The notes under the pieces were generated by a model that was not told the DNA's origin, did no database searches, and worked only from the letters and a program-made list of their open reading frames with translations. DNA of 64,000 nt from Syntrophus buswellii (GTDB lineage: Bacteria > Desulfobacterota > Syntrophia > Syntrophales > Syntrophaceae), in the NCBI RefSeq assembly GCF_046097065.1, contig NZ_CP175563.1:186001-250000 (forward strand). The letters are read 5' to 3'. Below, one piece after another: positions 18,100 to 25,999 of this stretch. Made by a program: the position numbers and the translations under genes. Each line of letters starts with the position of its first letter. Within the stretch, counting starts at the first letter, position 1.

Positions 18100-18333
18100 A
18101 TGACGAAACGCAAAACCTATCACGTGACCCCAGGAACCGACGGGGGCTGGAAGGTCAAAGAAGAGAAGGCATCAAGGGCTTCGAGCAGTCACGATACGAA
18201 AGCGGAAGCTGTGGATCGTGCCAAGGAACTGGCGAAGAACCAGGACCTCGGACAAGTCGTAATCCACAAACAGGACGGGACGATCCAGACCGAGCACACA
18301 TATGGCAAGGACCCGTATCCGCCGAAGGGATAG
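18100..18333 (+). CDS. DUF2188 family protein
   Basis: 77 residues, highly charged. The beta-rich start (KTYHVTPGTDGGWKVKEE), the central helix (KAEAVDRAKELAKNQ) and the closing strand (GQVVIHKQDGTIQTEHTYG) are the hallmark of DUF2188, a small two-domain-repeat-like family of unknown function often found as short accessory genes. GGAAGGGAGG precedes the ATG. It is 19 bp after the ADP-ribosylglycohydrolase-VOC gene and 8 bp before the second hydrolase, so it is probably cotranscribed. No function can be assigned. Confidence 0.75.
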   Translation: MTKRKTYHVTPGTDGGWKVKEEKASRASSSHDTKAEAVDRAKELAKNQDLGQVVIHKQDGTIQTEHTYGKDPYPPKG

Positions 18334-18341
18334 ACGATAAC

Positions 18342-19340
18342 TTGCGACAACCTCGTGACACAATCAACGAAAAGCGTGATGCAAGGATGGTGGATCGCGC
18401 CCAAGGCTGTCTTCTCGGCCAGCTTGCCGGAGACTCTCTTGGCAGTCTGGTCGAGTTTCGGGCTCCGGATGACATCCGGCGGGAATACCCGAAAGGCGTC
18501 CGTGAACTTGCCGACGGAGGCACTTGGAACACGATTGCCGGCCAACCGACCGACGATTCTGAGATGGCGCTGTTGCTGGCCCGCATGCTGGCGGACCAGG
18601 GAAGGTACGATCCCAAGGAAGCCAGAAAAGCGTACATTTCTTGGCTGGACTCCGGGCCTTTCGATTGCGGCATGACAGTCTCCGGCGGCTTGCGAGGCCG
18701 TCCCAATCCTGAGAGCCAGGCCAACGGCGCGATGATGCGGATCAGCCCTTTGGGCATCTTCGGAGCCAACCATGACCCGGAGTTGGTGGCCGAGTGGGCA
18801 CGGCAGGACGCAGCGATAACCCATCCCCATCCGGTTTGCCAGCAAGCCAACGCATTGTTCACGATGGCCATTGCCCATGCCGTCCGCCACGGGAGTGATG
18901 CTCGAAACCTGTATCAGCAGATCATGACGTGGACGGAAGAAATGAAGGTGGATCGGGACCTCCTGAATGCGGTCAGCGGAGCCGCCGAGGCACCTCCCAC
19001 CGATTATGTCCACCAGCAGGGGTGGGTCCTGACGGCATTCCGCAACGCCCTGTGGCAGCTCTTGCATGCTCCGAATTTGGAGGAGGCCGTGGTGAACACA
19101 GTCATGCGCGGCGGAGATACCGACACCAACGCCGCCATCTGTGGCGCACTGCTGGGCGCTGTGTACGGCCGGAACGCCGTCCCCGGCCAATGGGTCGAAT
19201 CCCTGCTCAAATGCCGCCCTGCAGCGGGACAGCCGAATGTGCGCCATCCCCGGCCCGAGTGCTTTTGGCCCGTGGATGCATTGGAGCTGGCGGAGCGATT
19301 GCTCGTGTTCGATCAACAGGATACGGGTAATGGGGCATGA
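18342..19340 (+). CDS. ADP-ribosylglycohydrolase family protein (stand-alone)
   Basis: 332 residues if the TTG at 18342 is the start; an ATG at 18387 gives 317 residues but has no spaced ribosome site. The family core starts at residue 18 (RAQGCLLGQLAGDSLG); PTDDSEMALLLARM near 68 and GGDTDTNAAICGALLGAVYG near 259 carry all metal ligands, so the enzyme should be active in removing ADP-ribose from a target or hydrolysing an ADP-ribose derivative. It differs clearly from the VOC fusion 260 bp upstream, so it is a second, independent hydrolase rather than a recent duplicate. It is followed 1 bp later by a methyltransferase. It may add a second eraser to the DarT-like module (inference). Confidence 0.85.
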   Translation: MRQPRDTINEKRDARMVDRAQGCLLGQLAGDSLGSLVEFRAPDDIRREYPKGVRELADGGTWNTIAGQPTDDSEMALLLARMLADQGRYDPKEARKAYISWLDSGPFDCGMTVSGGLRGRPNPESQANGAMMRISPLGIFGANHDPELVAEWARQDAAITHPHPVCQQANALFTMAIAHAVRHGSDARNLYQQIMTWTEEMKVDRDLLNAVSGAAEAPPTDYVHQQGWVLTAFRNALWQLLHAPNLEEAVVNTVMRGGDTDTNAAICGALLGAVYGRNAVPGQWVESLLKCRPAAGQPNVRHPRPECFWPVDALELAERLLVFDQQDTGNGA

Positions 19341-19341
19341 T

Positions 19342-20106
19342 ATGAGTGAGCCGACGCCACGTTTCTGGCAGATATTCTTCGAAGTTTTCGAGTCGCTCCC
19401 CAGGCAGGGGCCAGGCAAGCGCGACTGCGCGGCCAAGGCGCTCGCCCTGTGTGGCGACCTGCCGCCTTCGCCCGTGGTGTTGGACCTCGGCTGCGGCGTC
19501 GGCGGGCAGACACTTCATCTCGCCGAGCTCATATCTGGTTCCATCGTGGCTCTTGACAGCCATGCTCCGAGCATCGAGCGACTGCGTGCGACGGTCGCTA
19601 TGCGAGGGCTCGCCGAGCGGATTCAGCCTATGGTGAGGGACATGGCCGAACCCGGGCTGCCGCCTGCGAGCTTCGACCTCGTCTGGTCCGAGGGGGCGCT
19701 CTACAACATCGGCATAGAAAAAGCCCTGCGCGTCTGCAGCCGGCTGCTGCGGCCCGGCGGTTACCTCGCCTTCACCGACGCGGTCTGGCGCAGGGACAAC
19801 CCGCCCCCCGAGGTCAAAGCGAGCTTCGATGCCGACTATCCGGCCATGGGCCGGGTTCCGGATGTCCTGGCGGCAATCGAAAGAAGCAGCTTTTTGCTCA
19901 TCGGCCACTTCACCCTGCCGGACGAGTCCTGGTGGGAAGATTTCTATACACCGATGGAAATTCGCATCGAGGAACTGCGCGGTAAATATAGAGCCGACGA
20001 CGAAGCGCTGGCCGTGTTGGATCAACTCGCGCAGGAGCCCGAGATGCACCGGAGGCACTCAGGGTACTATGCCTATGAGTTCTTTGTGGCGCGTCTGATG
20101 GGGTGA
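19342..20106 (+). CDS. Class I SAM-dependent methyltransferase
   Basis: 254 residues. Motif I is VVLDLGCGVGGQT near residue 45; the acidic residue ending strand 2 (SIVALDSHAPS) and the post-I region SFDLVWSEGALYNIG are typical of small-molecule or UbiE/Coq5-like methyltransferases rather than DNA methylases (no DPPY/NPPY). An alternative ATG at 19330 would add four residues. It begins right after the hydrolase stop and is the last gene of the + strand island; a hairpin cluster follows. The substrate cannot be predicted. Confidence 0.8.
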   Translation: MSEPTPRFWQIFFEVFESLPRQGPGKRDCAAKALALCGDLPPSPVVLDLGCGVGGQTLHLAELISGSIVALDSHAPSIERLRATVAMRGLAERIQPMVRDMAEPGLPPASFDLVWSEGALYNIGIEKALRVCSRLLRPGGYLAFTDAVWRRDNPPPEVKASFDADYPAMGRVPDVLAAIERSSFLLIGHFTLPDESWWEDFYTPMEIRIEELRGKYRADDEALAVLDQLAQEPEMHRRHSGYYAYEFFVARLMG

Positions 20107-20267
20107 ATGAACCTTAGACAGATGGGGAAATATGATTCAGCGCCGCTTCCGGTCCGCCGGGAACGGCCCGCTCTTTGATAACTCGTGATATCATAAGGGC
20201 TTAGGGACCTGAAGCCTAATGGAGAATGGTTATGAAGAGGGTTGCACACGGGGAGCCATAATTCCGT

Positions 20268-20296
20268 CCGCTGATTTTCAGCGGTTCTTATAGAAC
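20268..20296. terminator. Two adjoining perfect hairpins
   Basis: CCGCTGA-TTT-TCAGCGG (20268-20284) is a perfect 7-bp stem followed directly by TTCTT; GTTCT-TAT-AGAAC (20284-20296) adjoins it. The first could terminate the island operon that ends at 20106. Confidence 0.45.
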
Positions 20297-20301
20297 GCAA
20301 G

Positions 20302-20336
20302 ACCCCGTCGGGTGATCCCCACGGGGTTTTGTCGTT
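20302..20336 (+). terminator. Rho-independent terminator
   Basis: ACCCCGT and ACGGGGT (20302-20308 / 20321-20327) form the outer stem, with an inner GGG/CCC pairing around a TGAT loop, followed by TTTGTCGTTT. This is a good intrinsic terminator for the rightward island transcript. Confidence 0.7.
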
Positions 20337-20463
20337 TCAGCCGCACTCACATCCGGCTGCTACCGTCTTGGCTTTCTGTGGGGGTGATCGCCGGACAGGG
20401 ACCTTTAAAGTGCTAACAGCCTGAATCTGTGTCTAATTTTTCCATATACACATTGAAAAGCGA

Positions 20464-20492
20464 TTGACGGTAACTTTCAAGAAGTGTAAACT
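20464..20492 (+). promoter_or_regulatory. Sigma-70-like promoter
   Basis: TTGACG, a 17-bp spacer and TAAACT lie 22 bp upstream of the decayed DUF21 reading frame. They could still drive pfkB and pyk through the pseudogene. Confidence 0.4.
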
Positions 20493-20513
20493 GCACCAAA
20501 GGGCCTTTCAGTC

Positions 20514-21166
20514 ATGCCCTTGTTTCTTTGGATTGGAATTGTGTTGTATCTTTCCCCGTCGGCCATGCTATCCGGTCTTAATCCGGCGTTTTTTGCCATC
20601 GGCAAGCTCGAACTCCAGATCGAGGTTGCCAAGGGCAACAGGCAGGCACACCACGTTATGGCCCTGAGAAAAGATCCCAATTTTCTGCCGGTGACGGTTC
20701 TCTGGGCCAACGTGGCCGTCAACGTGCTGCTGGCCCTGCTTTCGGGATCGACGCCTCGGGCCCGAGGCCATCTCGTACTTCAAGGAAAAGGATATCCGGC
20801 AGTTTATTAAACTGCACATGGCTGCCGCCGAAAGCGACATCGAAAGGGTCGAAGGACGGGGCGTCCTGAATTTTCTCGATCTCAATGATGTGCCCTTGGC
20901 GGGTGAAGGCGAACCCGTCAACCCTCTAAGCATCATCTCACTGCCGTTCGGAAATGGGAAATCTGTTTTCCCGACCACACAGGGTGGCTCATCCGATGTC
21001 TTTTTGACTCGGATTCACAAAATGCGGGACAAAATGGGTCATACTCGTCGATCCGAACAATGAGCCTAAGGGGGTGTTGAATCCCGACGGATTTATCCGG
21101 GAAGCGCTGTTCAATCGCGCGCAGTATAATCCGTATTGGCACTGCCACAGGGAGGGTTATTTATGA
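20514..21166 (+). pseudogene. Decayed DUF21 (CNNM/CorC-type N-terminal domain) membrane protein
   Basis: Three pieces of one protein family are recognisable in order but in different frames. Piece 1 (20514-about 20750) is the first DUF21 membrane helix and following loop (FLWIGIVLYLSPSAMLSGL ... VNVLLALLSGS). Piece 2 (about 20755-21030) reads LGPEAISYFKEKDIRQF ... FLDLNDVPLAGEGEPV. Piece 3 (about 21040-21166) reads KWVILVDPNNEPKGVL. Relative to intact homologues about 70 residues of membrane segments between pieces 1 and 2 are missing and a second frameshift separates pieces 2 and 3. The last frame stops at 21166, overlapping the pfkB start as ATGA, so the ancestral gene was probably cotranscribed with pfkB. 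The decay adjoins the defence-island edge. Confidence 0.75.
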
Positions 21167-22098
21167 AAACCATTGTGACCATGACCTTGAACCCGGCCAT
21201 CGACAAGAGCGCAAGTGTCGATCACGTCGTTGCAGAGCGGAAACTCTACTGCAAGCCGCCTCGTTTCGAGCCCGGAGGGGGCGGGGTGAATGTCTGCCGG
21301 GCCATTAAGAAACTGGGAGGAAAATCCCTGCTCCATTACCCTGCAGGGGGACTGACAGGGATGAGGCTTCAAGAACTTCTGGATGAAGAAGGTCTGGACC
21401 ATCGACCGTTTCCCATTGAGGGAATGATCCGGGAGAGTCTGGTCATTTTGGAGGAATCCACCGGCCAGCAGTACCGCTTTGGAATGCCGGGACCAACTCT
21501 GAAGAAAAATGAATGGGAGTCCTTTCTTCAGAAACTGGCAGCCATCGACCCCCCACCCGATTATGTGGTGGCAAGCGGAAGCCTTCCGCCGGGGGCGCCT
21601 CCCGACTTTTATGCACGGGTTGCCCGTGTCGGGAAGAAGAAGGGGACAAGAACGATCGTGGACGTTTCGGGTAAAGCCCTGAGAGAAGCACTCGAGGAAG
21701 GGGTGTTTTTGATCAAACCCAATGTCCGTGAATTCAGGGAACTGGTCGGTGAGGAGATTAAAGAGGAATCGCAGATCAAGGCCGAGGCCCAAAAGATGGT
21801 CAAAAGCGGCCGGTGCGAGGTACTGGTGATCTCCCTTGGCGCGGCGGGGGCCCTGGCGGTTTCCGAAGACTTTGTCGAACACATCATTCCCCCCACCGTG
21901 CCCATAGTGAGCAAGGTCGGAGCAGGGGACAGCATGGTGGCAGGTATCGCCTTGAGCCTGGCCCGGGGAAACCCGCTCAGGGAATCCGTCCTTTTCGGCG
22001 TGGCGGCCGGTTCGGCAGCCGTCATGACGCCGGGAACGGAGTTGTGCCGCAGGGAGGATGCCGAGCGGTTATATGAGAGTATGATTTCAGTGGTTTGA
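21163..22098 (+). CDS. pfkB: 6-phosphofructokinase, PfkB (ribokinase) family
   Basis: 311 residues, close in layout to E. coli Pfk-2: TLNPAIDKS at the N-terminus, FEPGGGGVNVCRAIKKLGG near 35, the GSLPPGAPPDFY loop near 143 and the anion-hole/catalytic-base motif VGAGDSMVAG near 250. It phosphorylates fructose 6-phosphate (or a related sugar phosphate such as fructose 1-phosphate or tagatose 6-phosphate) with ATP. The start at 21163 is chosen for the AGGGAGG ribosome site just upstream. It is followed after 35 bp by pyruvate kinase, giving two committed glycolytic steps in one unit, with a glucan phosphorylase further on. Confidence 0.9.
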   Translation: MKTIVTMTLNPAIDKSASVDHVVAERKLYCKPPRFEPGGGGVNVCRAIKKLGGKSLLHYPAGGLTGMRLQELLDEEGLDHRPFPIEGMIRESLVILEESTGQQYRFGMPGPTLKKNEWESFLQKLAAIDPPPDYVVASGSLPPGAPPDFYARVARVGKKKGTRTIVDVSGKALREALEEGVFLIKPNVREFRELVGEEIKEESQIKAEAQKMVKSGRCEVLVISLGAAGALAVSEDFVEHIIPPTVPIVSKVGAGDSMVAGIALSLARGNPLRESVLFGVAAGSAAVMTPGTELCRREDAERLYESMISVV

Positions 22099-22133
22099 AG
22101 AACAGCATACATGAACAGCGAGGGGCGACGACC

Positions 22134-23573
22134 ATGAGATTACCGACCCACAAAACCAAGATCGTGTGCACCATCGGACCGTCCTCCCGTTCGGAAGCTT
22201 TACTGGAACGGCTGATGCTGCAAGGCATGAATGTGGCGCGGCTCAATTTCGCCCATGGAACCCTGCAGAGCCACAGGGAGGATATTCAGCGCATCCAGGC
22301 CGTTGCGAAAAGACTTCAGCGTCATTGCCTGATCATGGCCGATCTTCCCGGCCCCAAGATAAGAATCGGGAAACTCCTGGAGGAGCCACTTCTGCTGGAA
22401 AAGGGGGATGAGGTCGTTTTGACCGTCAAAGACCTCATGGGCACCCCAACCCAAATCCCTGTCGAGTACAAAAGACTGCCGGAGAGTGTGACCTCTGGAG
22501 ACCTGATTTTCCTCAATGACGGTTTCATACAACTCCTGGTGGAAAAGGTGTCCGGTGAGGATGTCTTCTGCCGGACGGTTATCGGCGGTCCGCTTCTTTC
22601 CCACAAGGGACTGAGCATCCCCGGGGCAAAGATAGTTGCCGAAGCCGTATCGGATACGGACCTCGATTTTGTCGCATTTGCCCTGCAGCAGGGGGTGGAT
22701 GCCTTCGGTGTTTCGTTTGCTGAAACAGCGGAAGACATTCTGAAAGTGAAAAGGTTTGCCCAGGCAGAAGGGCAATCCGTCTATGTGGTCGCCAAGATCG
22801 AGCGGGCCGAGGCCATCGAAAATTTCAACGGAATTCTTTCCGCGGCGGATGCGATCATGATTGCCCGGGGGGACCTGGGGGTTCAAATTCCCTTGCAGGA
22901 CGTGCCAGCCGTTCAGAAAAAACTGATCCATCAGGCGAATCGTCTGGGCCGGCCCGTGATAACAGCGACCCAGATGCTGGTCTCCATGACCGAGAACATC
23001 CGTCCGACCCGCGCCGAGGTGTCCGATGTGGCCAATGCCATTCTGGACGGCACGGACGCAGTGATGCTGTCCGAAGAGACGGCTATCGGGCGGTATCCCG
23101 TGGAAGCGGTTGAATTGATCAGCAAGATCGCAATATCCGCCGAACGGGAGAAAAAAACCATCCGGGTGCTGGCGGATTTGCCCGCTTACTTCCGGGCGGC
23201 TGTGGGATCTGGCGACGCCACCGTGGAAGATGTCATCACGCTGAATGCCGTTGAATCGGCCGGTGCATTGAATGTGCGCTTCATCCTGACCCATACGCAA
23301 GGCAGGGCCGCCCCCTGTCTGATCTCCAGGTTCAGGCCCGACTGCTGGATACTGGCTCATGGCGGCGATGAAAAAACGAACAACTTCCTGGGCCTTTCTT
23401 ATGGGGTTCATCCTGTCCAACTGGATGGTGGAACAACCGGCCTTGCCGACAAGGCCGTCCGGTGGCTGGTCACGGCTGGCATGGTTGAAAAGGATGAAAG
23501 CCTCGTCTGGGTTGAGGATGAATCGCCTGATGACAGGTGTGAAGCCTTGTCGATGAAAATCATCAAAGCCTGA
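22134..23573 (+). CDS. pyk: Pyruvate kinase
   Basis: 479 residues, normal for the family. KTKIVCTIGPSSRS at the start, MNVARLNFAHG near 33, KIERAEAIENF near 222, the substrate/metal loop ADAIMIARGDLGVQIP near 240 and ATQMLVSM near 283 are all present. The enzyme makes pyruvate and ATP from phosphoenolpyruvate. The ATG at 22134 is preceded by GAGGGG at good spacing; an in-frame TTG at 22095 overlapping pfkB is less likely. The C-terminal allosteric domain is present. Pyruvate could feed the PFOR encoded at 27456. Confidence 0.93.
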   Translation: MRLPTHKTKIVCTIGPSSRSEALLERLMLQGMNVARLNFAHGTLQSHREDIQRIQAVAKRLQRHCLIMADLPGPKIRIGKLLEEPLLLEKGDEVVLTVKDLMGTPTQIPVEYKRLPESVTSGDLIFLNDGFIQLLVEKVSGEDVFCRTVIGGPLLSHKGLSIPGAKIVAEAVSDTDLDFVAFALQQGVDAFGVSFAETAEDILKVKRFAQAEGQSVYVVAKIERAEAIENFNGILSAADAIMIARGDLGVQIPLQDVPAVQKKLIHQANRLGRPVITATQMLVSMTENIRPTRAEVSDVANAILDGTDAVMLSEETAIGRYPVEAVELISKIAISAEREKKTIRVLADLPAYFRAAVGSGDATVEDVITLNAVESAGALNVRFILTHTQGRAAPCLISRFRPDCWILAHGGDEKTNNFLGLSYGVHPVQLDGGTTGLADKAVRWLVTAGMVEKDESLVWVEDESPDDRCEALSMKIIKA

Positions 23574-23599
23574 AACAAATTCCATGAAGAGGGAAAACC

Positions 23600-23710
23600 A
23601 TGAAGGAAAAATCAAAACGCATTGAATTCAGGATCTTTTCCCCGCAGGCCGAAAATGTCCATTGCCAAAAACAGGCAGTGTTAGCCCGCGCACGACGTTC
23701 AACCGGTTAA
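23600..23710 (+). pseudogene. Remnant of a CBM48 (glycogen-binding) domain protein
   Basis: A 36-codon frame with ribosome site AGAGGGAAAA. The first 17 residues (KEKSKRIEFRIFSPQAEN) match the start of CBM48 domains of glycogen-metabolism proteins; the rest is unrelated. Its position directly before glucan phosphorylase supports an ancestral glycogen-related gene lost by internal deletion. It is short, so it could also be a chance small frame. Confidence 0.45.
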
Positions 23711-23720
23711 GGAGGATAAT

Positions 23721-25433
23721 ATGGAACTGTCCTACCAAAGACGACGCGCTGTAGCCTATTTTTCCATGGAGATCGGCATTGACGAGAGAATATGCACATA
23801 CAGCGGGGGGCTGGGGATCCTTGCCGGGGACACGATCCGTTCGGCAGCGGACCTCAGGGTGCCGATGGTTGCAGTCACGCTTCTCTACCGCAAGGGTTAT
23901 TTTCGACAAAGGCTGGAGGCCGACGGGTGGCAGAGGGAAGAGCCGACCTCCTGGGCCTTTGAAAAATTGCTCGAAGAGGAGTCTGCACGAGCTCAGGTGC
24001 AGATCGAAGGCCGGGTTGTTCATCTTCGGGCCTGGCGCTATGATGTACGCGGAGAGGGCGGCTACGCGGTTCCCATATACTTTCTGGATGCGGATCTTTC
24101 TGAAAATTCCGAGTGGGACCGCGGATTGACCCAGTCGCTCTATGGCGGAGATGATCATTACCGCATTTCCCAGGAGGTAATTCTCGGGATCGGCGGTATA
24201 CGAATACTCCGCGCGCTGGGTTATCATGAGATCGCCACCTTCCATCTCAATGAAGGACATGCGGCCTTGCTCACACTGGCTCTTCTGGACGAGGCCGCCA
24301 AAGAGGCGGGGAGGGAATCGGTCATTCAGCAGGATGTGGAATCGGTGCGGAGCCGATGTGTTTTTACCACCCACACTCCTGTCCCGGCCGGGCACGACAG
24401 GTTCCCCGTCGACCTGGCCCGAAAGGTCCTTGGGGACCGGAACGACTTCTTCGCTTTGGAAGGAGTTCTCCACGAAGGGCACACCCTCAACATGACCTAT
24501 CTCGCCCTCCATCTGAGCCGGTATGTCAACGGTGTGGCAAAGAAACACGGCGAGGTCTCAAGGCTCATGTTTGCAGGCTATGACATTGAGGCCATCACCA
24601 ACGGGGTCCATGCCGCCGCCTGGGTTTCCGCGCCGTTTCGAGAACTGTTCGACCGCCATATTCCTTTGTGGCGAAAGGACAATTTCAGTCTGCGCTACGC
24701 CTTGAGCGTTCCCAGAGACCAACTCTGGAACGCGCACATGCAGTGCAAGAAGCAGCTCATGGGCTTGGTCAACCACGAAACCGGGGCAGGCATGGATGAG
24801 AACATCCTGACAATCGGCTTTGCCCGGCGTGCCGCCACCTACAAGCGGGCGGATCTCCTCTTCAGTGATATGGAGAGGCTCAAAAGGATTTCCAATGAAG
24901 TGGGCAAGATCCAGATCATATACGGCGGCAAGGCCCATCCCCGCGACCATGAGGGAAAGGAGCTCATCAAAAGGATCTTTTGGGCCAAGCATGAACTGCA
25001 ACACGACATCAAGGTGGCCTACCTTGAAAACTACAATATGACGCTGGGCGCGATCATGACCGCCGGGGTGGATATCTGGCTCAACACGCCCGAACCGCCC
25101 ATGGAAGCTTCCGGGACCAGCGGGATGAAGGCGGCCCTGAATGGGGTTCCGAACCTGAGCGTGCTGGATGGCTGGTGGATCGAGGGCCACATCGAGGGGC
25201 TGACCGGCTGGTCTGTCGGGGAGCCAGTTCACGGAAAGGGAAAGGAGCGGGACCACTCACGGGATGCCCCGTCTCTTTACGAGAAGCTGGAGCATGCCGC
25301 TATTCCCAGTTTCTATCATGATCGGGATCGGTACCTGAACATGATGGCCTACTCCATTGCCATCAACGGGTCCTTTTTCAACACCCAGAGGATGGTGCAG
25401 GAGTACGTGCTCAACGCCTATTTCAATCGCTGA
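23721..25433 (+). CDS. glgP: Alpha-glucan (glycogen/maltodextrin) phosphorylase, short type
   Basis: 570 residues, matching the short GT35 phosphorylases rather than the 800-residue glycogen phosphorylases. Recognisable motifs: AYFSMEIGIDERICTYSGG with GGLGILAGDT near 30, FHLNEGHAALL near 174, FTTHTPVPAGHDRF near 214, TNGVHAAAW near 294, and the PLP-site region EASGTSGMKAALNG near 462. It releases glucose 1-phosphate from storage glucan or maltodextrins. The start has a near-perfect AAGGAGG 8 bp upstream. It lies downstream of pfkB and pyk, so storage glucan breakdown and glycolysis are grouped. Confidence 0.92.
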   Translation: MELSYQRRRAVAYFSMEIGIDERICTYSGGLGILAGDTIRSAADLRVPMVAVTLLYRKGYFRQRLEADGWQREEPTSWAFEKLLEEESARAQVQIEGRVVHLRAWRYDVRGEGGYAVPIYFLDADLSENSEWDRGLTQSLYGGDDHYRISQEVILGIGGIRILRALGYHEIATFHLNEGHAALLTLALLDEAAKEAGRESVIQQDVESVRSRCVFTTHTPVPAGHDRFPVDLARKVLGDRNDFFALEGVLHEGHTLNMTYLALHLSRYVNGVAKKHGEVSRLMFAGYDIEAITNGVHAAAWVSAPFRELFDRHIPLWRKDNFSLRYALSVPRDQLWNAHMQCKKQLMGLVNHETGAGMDENILTIGFARRAATYKRADLLFSDMERLKRISNEVGKIQIIYGGKAHPRDHEGKELIKRIFWAKHELQHDIKVAYLENYNMTLGAIMTAGVDIWLNTPEPPMEASGTSGMKAALNGVPNLSVLDGWWIEGHIEGLTGWSVGEPVHGKGKERDHSRDAPSLYEKLEHAAIPSFYHDRDRYLNMMAYSIAINGSFFNTQRMVQEYVLNAYFNR

Positions 25434-25528
25434 AAATGAGGCTGCAACGGATATGGGCGAGTCATTTCTGTGGTCGCCAACTCCCCAATCTATGCATCAT
25501 GGCCCGCGATGGAGGCGGACAGCGCGAC

Positions 25529-25610
25529 AAAATCCCAATCCGAGCAAATGGTTGAATCTTTCATGACCGGCTCCCCGGAGATAAAATCTCAATCCGCTCA
25601 AAGGATTGAA
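25529..25610. repeat. Two imperfect 28-nt direct repeats
   Basis: Copies at 25529-25556 and 25583-25610 share 23 of 28 positions and are spaced 54 bp apart. Each holds an inverted repeat, perfect in the second (CAATCC ... GGATTG, 7-nt loop). No third copy is seen, so this is not a CRISPR array. Confidence 0.4.
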
Positions 25611-25999
25611 AGAGGTTCAATAAGGTTCCCCTTTCGGGCTGAGTCCCTTCGGGGGCGGTCCGGCATATCCGGCGCCGGGAGCGATTGCAGATACGCCGTC
25701 AGATTAACGTTCTCGTTTGCAATGTTCAGTTTGCGCCGGATGTGTTCGCGGTGACGGCTGATCGTTGCCGCCGAGACACCCCGCAACTCGGCAATTTCCT
25801 TGGTCCGCAATCCATTCCGGATCATGTTGCAGATGTCGATTTCCGTCGGCGTCAAGGTGCGATAGTGATTCAAGATGCGGTTCGTAAAGGGGGAGGCGAT
25901 CTCTTCGAGGGTGGTCCTCAAGATGTCCAGGTATTTCTGCTTGTTTTTCGCAAGACCGGGGGTCAAGGTGTGGATAATCGGCAGGCTTTCCAGGCACAT
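25598..25999 (-). pseudogene. LuxR-type HTH regulator, 5'-truncated remnant
   Basis: 133 codons. Residues about 10-45 (KNKQKYLDILRTTLEEIASPF) are the helix that normally links PAS domains to the output domain in PAS-LuxR regulators. Residues about 48-108 are a LuxR HTH (LTPTEIDICNMIRNGLRTKEIAE ... ISRHREHIRRKLNI). The sensory PAS part is absent and an in-frame stop lies just upstream of the ATG. The ATG overlaps, in a CATG, the first ATG of the opposite-strand FemAB remnant, which is also 5'-truncated. A deletion that joined the inner parts of two divergent genes explains both. It could still make a free DNA-binding domain. Confidence 0.6.

Larger units (their letters stand above)
20107..20513. 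other. Intergenic island boundary with hairpins
   Basis: No credible gene. The stretch holds three successive hairpins between 20268 and 20336 and a sigma-70-like promoter at 20464-20492. To the left lies the GC-rich defence island; to the right a decayed DUF21 gene and core metabolism. It is a reasonable place for the island's right junction, but I found no tRNA or direct-repeat attachment site. Confidence 0.5.

Noticed and set aside
22200..23615. Long minus-strand open frame opposite pyruvate kinase
   Set aside because: The opposite strand is a clear pyruvate kinase with all motifs; the minus frame has no recognisable domain.
23628..24548. Long minus-strand open frame opposite the glucan phosphorylase
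   Set aside because: No family resemblance; it mirrors the phosphorylase coding sequence and is better explained as an antisense shadow.
25529..25610. Two repeats considered as a CRISPR array
   Set aside because: Only two imperfect copies, no cas genes nearby and no third repeat.
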